From positions 9,368-73,367 of the forward strand of contig JAAOMT010000771.1 of assembly GCA_016748015.1 (NCBI GenBank): a stretch of DNA of 64,000 nt, written 5' to 3'. A program made the translations under genes and the position numbers. The notes beneath the pieces were generated by a model that was not told the origin of the DNA, did no database searches, and saw only the letters and a list, made by a program, of their open reading frames with translations. The stretch comes from Geosiphon pyriformis (Eukaryota; Glomeromycota; Glomeromycetes; Archaeosporales; Geosiphonaceae). Below are positions 22,131-32,940 of this stretch, in pieces. Position 1 is the first letter of the stretch; the number at the start of each line of letters is the position of its first letter.

Positions 22131-25100
22131 AGTTCCAGTTAATATAGCTTTTAACACACAGAACAAATCTCACCAGATTCTCAGACTTCTACAACCAATT
22201 ACCATCTCACCCTTTGGAGAACATCTGAAAATCTACACCTGCCCAAAGCCAACAACCACACAACAAATTTTTGAGTCCAATGAACAAATCTACTTAGAAC
22301 ATAATATTTCAATCTCAAACATTTATATTCCAGAAGGAACAAAGAAAGTCCGAGTTACTTTTTACAATCCCAATAATTACCTCATAATTTTATTAAATAA
22401 TTTAGAAATTGGAGTTATTCACAGTAATATATTTTAACAAGAATTACCCCAAACAGTTCCTGATTTCTCTGAAATTATTGGACATTCAATACCAAAAATT
22501 AACCCAAACCCCAGCTCTGAAAACTATCATGTTGTCATAGAAAAACTATCTTGAATCAACATGGGACAACTTGAACCACAACAACAGACCCAGCTCAAAG
22601 AGCTAATTGTAGAATTTGCCAATATCTTTGCTGAAAACAACAATGACTTAGAAAGAACCAATTTGGTCCAACACCAAATTTATAAAGGAGATGCCAAACC
22701 AAGAAGACAACAAGCATATTGAGTTGCTCCAGAAAGCCACCAATTCATCCGAGAAGAAGTACAACAAATGCTTAACAATGGGCTCATCCAACCCTTCATG
22801 AGTCTTTGGGCTTTACTTGTAGTGCTAGTTAAAAAAAAAAAGAGAAAGATCCGATTTTGTGTTGACTATCAACAACTCAACAGTGTTACAATTGGAGATG
22901 CCTACTCCCTTCCCCGGATTGATGACATGTTAGATGCCCTTGGAAAATCCAAATACTTTTCAACACTAGATTTAGAAAGCGGTTACTAACAAGTTGCTAT
23001 GGATCCCAAAGATCGCCCCAAAACAGCATTCACTATCCAAGGCAAAAATTACGAGTTCAATGTAATGCCTTTTGGATTATGCAATGCACCAGCAACATTT
23101 CAGAGATTAATGGATGTTGTGTACTAAAGACTTCTTTGGAAGTCAGTAGTTGTTTATCTTGACAATACTGATGTTTATTTTCTATCATTCGAATTACACT
23201 TAAAACATCTACGAGAAGTTTTTCAATGATTATGAAAAGCAGGACTAAAACTCAATATCAAAAAATACTACTTTGGAAAAACAAGCCTGACCTTCCTTGG
23301 TCATATTGTTAGTAAAGATAGAATTAAACCAGACCCTGGAAAAATCAGCGTTGTTAAAAATTTCAAAACTCTTCGAAACACTACAGAATTAAGAGGATTT
23401 ATAGGATTAGCATCCTACTATCGGAAGTTTATCAAAGGATTCTCTGAAATTGCAAAACTCCTCAACCAGCTTACCACCAAAAATGTTGAATATAAATGGA
23501 CTACCGAACACCAAAAAGCTTTTGAAATTCTCAAGAAAAAACTGACAACAGCTCCAATTCTTGCCTACCCGGATTTCAGCAACCAATTTTGACTAGCTAT
23601 AGATGCTTTATATACTGTCTTTGGTGCCATCTTATCACAACTAGATGACAACGGAAATGAGCGAGTAATTGCTTATGCTAACAAAACATTAAAACCAGCT
23701 GAGAAAAACTACCCTGCCACAAAACTAGAAACAGCAGCTGTAATTTGGGCTCTACACCACTTCAATCTTTATCTCAGGCCTAAAGAATTCAATATTATTA
23801 CTGATAATATTGGACTTAAATGGCTTCAGAACAAAAATACTCAGCTGAATGCAAAACAAACCCGATGGACAGGATTTCTAGCAAACTATCGATACATAGT
23901 ACATCACAAACCAGAAAAACTCCACACCAATGTTAACTGTCTCTCCAAAATGAGACAAGATTAAAAAAAAAAAAAAAAAACACAAAAACCAACACTCAAC
24001 TTAACCAACCAAAAGAGCCAACAAACAATGAATTCAGAAAACTACAATGATCTCAAACAATATTTGAAAACATTAACAATCCCAACAGATTGGTCTCCAA
24101 ATGAAAAACATCGACTACAACAACAAGCCAAACAATATTTTCTACACAACAACATTATTTATCATCGAAATTTCAAAAACCCAGACAAATCACTTAGATT
24201 AATACAAGAACAGGAAAAAAAGACTATATTATACAACATGTACTTAGATCCTTTATCAGCCCACTTCGGAAAAAACAGCACCACCCAAAAAACACTAGAA
24301 TACTACTTTTGGTTTCAAATGAAAAAAGACATTTACGAATATGTCGAATCTTGTAATAGTTGTCAAAAAAGAGAAGGAACTTGCTTTACAGAACCTTTAA
24401 ACCCAATCAAAGTTGAACAGTCTTTTGACAGAGTTGGTATCAATTAAGTTGGACCACTACTTATTACAAACCAAGAAAACTGCTATATTGCAGTAACTGT
24501 AGACTATCTCACCAAATGGCCTGAAGCCAGAGCCATTCAACGGGCAGATGCAAAATCAGTAGCAAACTTCATTTACGAAGACATCATTTGTAGACATGGA
24601 TGCCCAATAGAACTTTTATCTAATCAAGGAACACATTTTGTGAACAATTTAATTCAGAAAATTTGTGGACAATTTAATATCAAAAGACCATTATCTTCAC
24701 CCTACCATCTACAAACAAATGGACTGGTAGAACAGTTCAACAGAATATTGTGTGAATCATTAGCCAAAGTTTCAACCGATTTTGAGCAAGAATGGGATCT
24801 CTTTATTTCATCAGTGTTACTAGTGTATAGGACACTAAAACAAGATACCACAAAACACACACCATTTGATTTAACTTACAGAAGGACGGCAATGTTACTA
24901 ATTAGTTTCACAGTGGAAACATACCCAGCACAACCAATCAATGAAAACAATTTTCAGGAAACGCTTCAACAAAGAGCCTACACTCTGCTTAGCACATTGG
25001 AAGGAAAACAACAAATAGCAGCCACCCATATTGAACACTCCCAAGCTCAACAAAAAGAACAGCATGATGAAAAATTGTCTCCAGTCACCAATAAATTTAA

Positions 25101-25534
25101 AATTGGAAACAAAGTTCTCTTACACAGAACTAAAGCTGAAAAACAATAGTGTGGAAAATTTGAAAATAAATGGGATGGACTATTTTTTATCCATGAAGTT
25201 TTAGGCAACGGATTATACAAGCTAAGACTTGATGACAAAATTCTAACAAAAGTTGCATATGGAGATCGTTTGAAACACTATAATTCCAGAAACAATCCTG
25301 AACCATTAATTCCACAAATTGGTACACATTCCTCTTTAATTAATCCCAAAGACATTCTCCGAAATTTAGAACCAATAGTTGTCATTGAACAGCCTCCCAA
25401 CTTGAACACTTAATTTAAATTTATTATTATAGTTATCTTCTTATAATTTAGAAACAATCTCACAAAAACAAAACAAAAATAACATAAAAACCCCTGCACC
25501 AAAAATAATTTTCTTTTATTTCAAATTGCTTATA

Positions 25535-26254
25535 ATGACTATTTCTCAAAACATTCAACAATTATCTCAAAAACTAATGTTAGCTTTAAAAACAATACCT
25601 GAATTATCCATTACTGTTACTGGAAACCACATTAATTATACTCAAACAGAAGTAGTTACAAATTTAGCCCCAAATTCATGAAAATATTACCCATATAAAA
25701 AGAACACAAGAAATTATACTGGAATTCACCTGCCAGAACTTTTAAAGCTTGCTTTAAGAGAAAATCTAATGCTCATTCCGATTAGTATTCCACCAAATGC
25801 TACAATTCAACAAAGACTTCAACTGTGTCTCAATAAGGAAAACACTGAATATTCTCCAATCTATAGATATTTTCACATTAGAAAAACACTCTACGAACGG
25901 AAACTGGAACTTACAACAGCAAACCTCACAAAAGAAGCTATTCAAAAACAACTCTACAACAAATTCAAGACAACAGCTGGATCAACAAACAGTCACTACA
26001 GGCTCAGAGCTGCTCTTAGACTTTATGACCTATTCCACACCTGTGAAAACATACTACAAAACCCAATTTTTCAACCTTTGAAGATTCAATACATTGGAAA
26101 GCTCACAGAACTGAAATTTCAACAATTTTCAAACCAAATTTCTTCAATAATTTTGGATTATTATCTGGAAATAACAAACAGTACTTGGACTTTGACAGAG
26201 CTCAGTCTTAAGGAGGAGGTTATGTTACCAGACGAAATTAGAGATATCATTTAG
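25535..26254 (+). pseudogene. Element B ORF3 in the env position, unknown function
   Basis: A separate frame with its own ATG (25535-25537), 121 bp after pol ends. It is 239 residues long if the single TGA at 25679 is bridged, which makes it nearly intact. It contains the polypurine tract (26210-26219) and ends 32 bp inside the 3' LTR. I see no signal peptide and no long hydrophobic segment, so it does not look like an envelope protein. The N-terminus (NIQQLSQKLM then ITVTGNHINYTQ) has counterparts at the same place in A, C and D. It is predicted soluble, charged and helical towards the C-terminus (inference). No family recognised. Confidence 0.6.
26210..26219 (+). other. Polypurine tract of element B
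   Basis: AAGGAGGAGG three bases before the 3' LTR start (TGTTACC at 26223). This is the expected primer for plus-strand DNA synthesis. It lies inside ORF3. Confidence 0.7.
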
Positions 26255-27199
26255 CATGAAACTATCTTATAATTCTTATCATTAATTAGCATATATTATT
26301 GTTTCAAATTATTACTTATTATATTAGCAAAAATGTCTGAAATTATTATTTAATTAATAACCCAAATTGTACACAACACAAATGTAATCTAATTGCGATA
26401 ATCAATCATGCAATACTCCGAACTATATAACATTCAAAAGTTCGCCGAAATTTATAGAAATTCGCCGAAATAATTGATAGTTCACCAAAATATCTAATAA
26501 TTTGCAAAAATAACTTGTAGTTCGCCAAAATATATCTTTAATTCAGTGAAATTGTAAAAAATAGCAAAGTTCAAGTTTATAAAATAGTGTTATGACAAGT
26601 TGTATAAAAGAAGAGCTTCTCTCTTCGAGAAAATATATCTTACTTTAAATTTATCACTTAGAACCATTCCTATACACACAAAAAAAAATAAATATCAAAT
26701 AATTCAAAAAACCAAATTCTTTAATTATTGCACTTGGAAAATTCTTAAAACTCAACTAAAGTTTTGAAATTGATTAGCTACCAATTTCAATAAGCTGTTA
26801 GTGACTCTAAGTTTGGATTGAAAACGTTTTTCTTGACAGAATTCTATTTCTTTTACATCTTTTTATTTTTTTTTTATTTTCTTACTATAATCATTAGGGT
26901 AGCCTACAGACAAGATTTTTGTAGAAGAGTTGACTTTCACAGCAAAGTAACTATACATTTTAGTGAGCTTCCAGATGAGCAATTCCTAAGAAAGAGTTGA
27001 CATTTACTACAATGTAACTACATAAAGTAACTGGCATGGAATTGGCCATTCCACTTATAAGTCTAGCAATTCAAATTATAGAAGATAATTTAAAAATAAA
27101 TTCAGTTATTGGAGGTTCAACCACATCCAGAAAACGTGAATTCACAGCAAACAAGCATCGACAACATTTAAGAAAAGAGACCAAAAACCTTCAGTAATA
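26223..27199 (+). repeat. Element B 3' LTR
   Basis: 977 bp, aligned to the 5' LTR without a gap. I count about 85 differences by hand, of which only two are transversions (near the 3' end). The six boxes are at 26441, 26461, 26481, 26501, 26521 and 26542, and the TATA box is at 26603. Confidence 0.92.
26441..26552 (+). promoter_or_regulatory. Six-box array in element B 3' LTR
   Basis: Same array as in the 5' LTR at the same offset. Boxes 1 and 2 read TTCGCCGAAAT exactly, and the others differ by C-to-T or G-to-A changes. Confidence 0.6.
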
Positions 27200-27203
27200 A
27201 TGT

Positions 27204-30200
27204 AAAACTGAACACTTTTATGCTCAAATGATTATTCACATAATAAAAATGAGATTTAAGAATAACAAATATCAAAATCAAAAGCACTTTATCCAGTAAA
27301 ATACTTATAATTAAAAATAACTCACCAGAATCTGTCAAAATTATTTTCATTCCAACTTAAATGTATTTATTAACATTTTGAATAATCTAGAACAATTTTA
27401 TAAATATTACTAAGATTTAGCACTTACTTAAGAAGAGCAAGAACAGTGTTTAGAACAATTAAATACTAAACTATATAAACATTGTCTAATTTTCAGTGAC
27501 TTCAAATATTATAACAATTGTGACTTTATTTTTAATTTACTACTGTGCATGATTTATTTAATTTCCAAAGAGAAAGAATCAATTAGCAAGTGCATTTTAG
27601 AATTGGAATTGATATTTAATCATAATTCAGACTCTAATAATAATAACAACAACAATTCTAACTTTATTCACAATAGCAATAACAACAATAATGATTTAAA
27701 CCCCAATTACAACCCTGAACAATATATAGTACTCCCAGATTTTTTAAAGAAACAGAAACTTAAATGGTTCAGCAATAATAATGAAAGTATTATGTCAAAA
27801 TATACACATAATACTGATAGAGAATTTGATTTAAGATATTTGAAAAAAACTGCTATCAGATTAGAACCATATTCACATATTAGTATAGATCTAAAAATAA
27901 TATTGGAAATTTTAACAACAATAATAATAAACCAATCAATCTTTAAATTTAGTTTAGCAAAAAAAGGGATTAATATCAAAAAAGAAATAATTAACACAGA
28001 ATATGTAGAAAATATCATTGCAATACTATAAAACAAATTAAAAAAAACATATACTATTAAACTAAATAAAAAAATAATACTGGTAATATTTAATACTTTT
28101 AGTAAAAATAGCTCAGTTAGTGTTAGTAAAAACAAAAAAAAAGTTAAGAATAATAGCAAAAAAGAAAAAAAAATTTGGATTAACAAGTAAAATAGAAGTA
28201 CCAGTTAATATAACAAAAAAAAATTATTAATAAAGAAAAAATTATTTCTACTATTCAATCAATTTCTATTCTATTATATAATTAATATATATTAATTATA
28301 GAAAAAAAATAAAGAATCAATCTCAAATTTTTGAAATGAAACCAACTATTTATAAGTCAGGAAAGATTAGTATTACCAATCTTTATATACTAACCAAGAA
28401 TTATAAACATATTAAAATTCTAATACACAATATAATTAGAGACCCAATAAAAATACCAAGTAGAATTACTATTGAATACATAAACACTGAAGTTAAAAAT
28501 CAATTACCAATCACCATTTCAAACTTTCTGTAATTTTGTAGATATATAAATATTACATTACAAAAAATATACAGACAAGAAGAATATTATTTGCTACAAC
28601 CAAAACAATTAGAGCAAATAAATTTGGAAAACTTAGATTCATTTCAATATATGCAACTCAAATTACTATTCAACAATTTTACTAATATTTTTGTCAGTAA
28701 AAATAAATTTAAAAAAACTAATATTATCTAGCATCAAATTAAAACAAAGAATACAATACTAATTAAGCAATAAGCATACTGAGTACTACCAGCCAATCAT
28801 AAAATTATTTGACATAAAATCAACAGAATATTAGACAATAGATTAATTTAATTATCAATAAATCTATAATTATTGCCAGTAATACTTGTTTAGAAAAAAT
28901 AAAAAGATTCATTTTTGTGTAGATTACAAAAAACTTAACAGTATAACTTGTAAAGATAGTTATTCAACTTTATAAATTTAAAAGTTATTTAATGCTTTTA
29001 GAGAAAAGAAATAGTTTTTAACATTGGACTTAGATAGTAGTTATTAACAAATAGCTATAAATTTGTCTGACAAAGAAAAAACTATATTTACAACTAGATA
29101 AAAAAATTTTGAATTTGATATTATGCTTTTTGGCTTAACCAATGCTTCAGTCACTTTCTAACAGCTAATAAAAATTGTCTATATTAGACTGCTATAGAAA
29201 TTAGTAATAGTTTACTTAAATGACATCAATATGTTCTCAAAAACATTTAATAATTATCTCCATTATTTTCAATAAGTGTTTAAAAGATTAAAAAAAGCAG
29301 GACTAAAATTAAATACTACCAAGTATTTTTTTGAGAAAGCTAAGCTCAAGTTTTTGAGACATATTATAAGCAAAAATAACATCAAAACAGATCCAGACAA
29401 AATTGAAATAGTTAAAAACTTTCTAGTACTAACAAATTTAACAGAGCTAAAAACATTCTTAAGATTTGCTAAATACTACTGCTGTTTTATCCAAAACTTT
29501 TCTAAACTGTCTTAATTACTTTACTAGCTCCAAGTAAAGAATATTAAATATAAATAAATTAAAATACAACAAAAAACCTTTGACATTTTAAGACAAAAGC
29601 TTATTTAAGCTCTAGTATTAATTTATTTAAATTATAACAAACTATTTATTATTACTACTAATGTATTTGGTTAAACATTAAAAACCATATTGTTGGAAAA
29701 AAAAGCTAATAGATGAGAACATTCAGTAGCATATATTAACCAAAATTTGAGTTTAGCTAAAAAGAATTATGAAACTTCAGTATTAAAATATTTAACTATC
29801 TATTATACTGTTAATAAATAGAAAAAATACTTAAGTCAAAAGTTTAATATGTATACTAATTACAAAAAATTGATATTAATTTAAAAATAAAAATTTGGAA
29901 ACAATTATTATATAAGATGAAAAATAGAACTATTATTATTTAATTATATTATATATTATAATAAAAAAAAAATTGGAAATACTAATGACTTGTTATAAAT
30001 AAGATAAATCTAAAAACATTTTAACCCAAAAATATAACAAAAAATAAACACACAAAAATACTAACAACTTCAATATTATATTAGTACTTAACAGTTTAAA
30101 GAGAAATTATTTCAAAAAAAACAAAACCACATAAAACAACAATTAAAATATTTTATTACTCATTACAATATATTATATTAGAAAAACAAAAAATATTTTG

Positions 30201-31420
30201 ATCAATTACTCAAAATAATTACAGAACCAAAAAAAAACAGTTTTGTTTAACATGTACTTAGATTTAACTACAAGATATTTTTATAAAGAAACAATTATAA
30301 AAAAGACCAAAAAAAGATATTATTGGCTATTAATATATTCAAATATTATTTAATATGTTCAAAATTGTAATATTTATTAAAGAAAAGGAAAAACAAGACT
30401 CAGCAAACCATTAAGACCAGTCAAAGTAAGACAACTATTTAATTGAATTGGAATTGACTTAGTTGGACTATTAACAATAGCCAGCAAAAACAATTGTTAT
30501 ATAGCAGTAACTATGGATTATCTTATAAAATAGTCAAAAATAAAAGCAATTTAAAAAGCAAATACAGTATTTATAGCTAAATTCATATACCAAAATTTAA
30601 TTTGTTAACATAAATGTTCAAAAAAATTGTTATCAGACCAGAAAACTCACTTTGTGAACAAAATATTAACAAAATTAAGTCAGAAATTTGGAATTAAGAG
30701 ACTATTATTATTACTATATTATCTATAAACAAATAATTTAGTTAAAAAACTCAACAGAACATTGTGTAAAGCAATAGCCAAAATCAGCCAAAAAAACCAG
30801 GATAAATAGATTTGTTTATACTATCAATATTATTTGCTTATCAAATAATAAAGCAAGATATTATATAAGCAATATCATTTAAACTAAGCTATAATAAAAC
30901 AGCAACATTATCAATTGAGATAAATATTAATACATATCTAACTGAACCAATAACAGAAGCCAACTTTCAAAAAACATATGACTTAATAAAAACTTTAGAA
31001 AACAAAAGACAAAAGACAGCTGATAATATACAAAAATCACAAACAAAACAAAAAGAATAATATAATAACCAGTTACTAAATAAATCAGTTGAATTTAAGA
31101 TTAAAGACAAAATACTTTTATATTGTACCAAAGCAGAAAAACAATAAAGTAGAAAATTTGATTTTAAATGGGATAAACTATTTTAAATTGAAAAAATTCT
31201 AGAAAATAAAACATATAAGTTAAGATAAAACAACAAAATTTTAGTCAAAACAGCACATAATAATTAATTAAAACTATATTACAATATAATATTATTATCT
31301 ATCAGTAATATTCCACAATTGAGAATACAATAAATACTAATTAAATTAGATTAAATTCTATAAAATTTGGAATTAATTATAATCATTAAAACAAACATAT
31401 TAAATTAATTAATCAGAACA
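27204..31420 (+). pseudogene. Element A pol relic (dUTPase, RT, RNase H, integrase)
   Basis: Continuation of element A after nested B. An Asn-rich stretch (27630-27720) precedes dUTPase motifs (EFDLRYLKKT, SLAKKGINIKKEIINTEYVENI; the catalytic Asp reads Asn). The spacer follows (28340-28530). RT is recognisable at 28900-29515, including YLNDINM near 29215 and KRLKKAGLKLN at 29283. RNase H spans about 29600-29900. The integrase at 30240-31080 keeps LLSDQKTHF near 30635. The GPY/F region ends near 31270. Stops are everywhere. Confidence 0.75.
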
Positions 31421-31429
31421 ATATATAAA

Positions 31430-32088
31430 AAACCAATACATACAATAAAAGTAATAATAAAAATAAAAATTATTAACAATATTCACTTATTTATACAACA
31501 GTTCTTACAACTTATCTAACATTAAAAATCAAGTTTAGAAGTTATTATTAACAAACAAACAATTTAATATAAAGACAAAAAAATAATTCAAAAATCCCAA
31601 AGAAAAAAACAATATTCCAAATATTATATTTTCAAAAATTCGGTAGACAAAATAATAAAAAAAGTGAAAAAACATTGAAAATTCTATAAAAAGTAATATT
31701 TAATAAAAAAGTAATATTAGAAAATTAAAACCAATATACACAACAAATTTTTAAAAACTTTTATTACTATTAGTTAGAACAAAAACTAAATATGTTTAAT
31801 ACAATAATACTACAACAAATTAAACAAGTTGTAAAAAAACCAATTTACCCACATGTGCAAAAACTATCTACAAACCACAAATAGAATTCTAAGACCAATC
31901 AGAAATATTACTACATTTAGTAATAAGTACAGTAATAATTAATCAACTGAAAAAATTAACCAATATTCAATTTGATAAATTATAGACAAGAATTACAAAT
32001 GCAATTTTTAAGAAAAAAATTATAAAACTAATCCAAGAAAGAGATTTAAAAGATCTTAATAAAACTCAATATTAAAAAAAAGAAATAA
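31430..32088 (+). pseudogene. Element A ORF3 relic
   Basis: Between the integrase and the 3' LTR. A decayed frame reads NIHLFIQQFLQLI and VIINKQTI then YKDKKIIQ, matching the N-terminal pattern of ORF3 in B and D, followed by Lys-rich sequence. It ends with FKKKIIKLIQERDLKDLNK-like residues just before the LTR. Confidence 0.45.
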
Positions 32089-32940
32089 TATTACTCATAA
32101 AAATTAGGAATTATAATAAATAAATAAAATAGCCAATTAGAAATAGGCCTAATAAAAAAAAATTTCAGAATTCCTTTAAAAAATTACAGGATTCCAGAAT
32201 TTCAGAATTTTTTTTGAGAAATTGCAGAATTCCAAAATCCCAGAATTCCAGAATTTTTTTTAAAAGAATTGAAAAATTTTAAATAATTTTATAAAATATA
32301 AATTATGTATATTTAATAAGAATATTAAAAGCAGAAAAAACATTTGATAATATTCAAGTCAAAAATAATAAATTATTCTATATCCCTCTTTTGAAAAGAT
32401 AATTTTCTATGACTTAAAGTAGAATTACATTAATATTAATAAAATTATCCAATTATTATCCAAATCTATGTTATTATTATTTGATTAAAAAATATCAATT
32501 ATTTTCTTATTATTAATAACTTATGTTGATAAACTCTAATACTTAATTATATTAGATCAATAACTCTTGATCATGACTATTAACAAGATACTAATTTTTT
32601 TTATTTTTTTTTATTTTATTTTTTTGTTGCTTACTAATTGATAAAAAAATTAAGTGCTAAGTATTTGACATTAAAAATAGCCTAATAAAAACTCTGGAAA
32701 TAAGAATAGAAATTTAAGAATAGCTTACTAAAAGAGCATAACTGTAAGAATAAACTGGCTATCATGCTAAAAAAAAATTTACAGAAAAAACTATCAATTG
32801 AATCTCTGTTTATTATACAAAAGACTTAACCAAAACTTTTAGACTTCAAAATTTTCAGAAATTACCAATATTTTCAATTATTAAGCACCAAGTTATAGGT
32901 TTGTTATTTGTTTTAATATCTCAAATAATTACATGTAATA
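32089..32940 (+). repeat. Element A 3' LTR
   Basis: 852 bp, starting TATTAC and ending GTAATA. It has the same GAATTC-rich U3 array as the 5' copy but fewer units (about 32160-32285), followed by TTATGTATATTTAATAAG. Confidence 0.8.

Larger units (their letters stand above)
18343..25413 (+). pseudogene. Element B gag-pol polyprotein, one frame, broken by stops
   Basis: One frame of 2357 codons with no frameshift. Stops lie at 19180, 19417, 19933, 19984, 20056, 20911, 21076, 21556, 22435, 22552, 22720, 22987, 23125, 23227, 23233, 23590, 23962, 24445 and 25147. Domains: capsid (about 19090-19500), coiled coil, CCHC knuckle CHYCGISGHWKRDC (about 19780), Gln/Pro/Tyr-rich linker, protease near 20430 (NSG for DSG), Cys-rich region, dUTPase, beta-rich spacer (22135-22500), RT (22850-23400, YLDN for YLDD), RNase H (23560-23960), integrase with HHCC (24250-24370) and DDE (second D reads N, LLSNQGTHF near 24620), and GPY/F (25150-25290). 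The frame has no ATG before 18850: it opens with GTG at 18343 after a stop. The stop at 23227 aligns with Arg in copies A and C, and those at 22552, 22720 and 23233 also suit Arg (CGA), while 19180, 22987 and 25147 suit Trp and 19933, 19984 and 22435 suit Gln. Confidence 0.88.
17321..27199 (+). mobile_element. Ty3/gypsy element B, near full-length, dUTPase-encoding, nested in A
   Basis: 9879 bp with two 977-bp LTRs (17321-18297 and 26223-27199), TG..TA ends (decayed TGTTAC..GTAACA), a 4-bp target duplication, a primer-binding site, a polypurine tract, a single-frame gag-pol and a downstream ORF3. It is the best-preserved gypsy copy with its 5' half in the window. The domain order PR-RT-RNase H-IN with a GPY/F tail defines Ty3/gypsy. 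It is not functional: 19 in-frame stops and several catalytic Asp-to-Asn changes. There is no frameshift anywhere in gag-pol. Confidence 0.92.
14081..32940 (+). mobile_element. Ty3/gypsy element A (old copy, interrupted by element B)
   Basis: Outer boundaries are LTRs at 14081-14995 and 32089-32940 that start TATTA(C/T) and end GTAATA or TATAATA, decayed from TGTTAC..GTAACA. It is inserted in LINE copy 2. The 4-bp target duplication is ATGG at 14077-14080 and ATAA at 32941-32944 (two G-to-A changes). Removing A restores the LINE frame (ATG GCA AAC AAA TAT ACA GAT). Without B, the element is about 9.0 kb. Coding regions are heavily decayed. Confidence 0.85.

Noticed and set aside
19417-23592. 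Nine in-frame TGA codons in element B gag-pol, which first suggested that TGA is read as tryptophan.
   Set aside because: The TGA at 23227 aligns with arginine in copies A and C (KRL and ERL at 29283 and 43023), and others (22552, 22720, 23233) suit Arg at positions that are usually basic. CGA-to-TGA is the expected CpG transition. TAA and TAG also occur, and the intact kinase gene uses TGG for Trp.
27168-27350. Minus-strand 60-codon frame spanning the right end of element B.
   Set aside because: It crosses the LTR/target junction at 27199-27203, so it cannot be a conserved gene.
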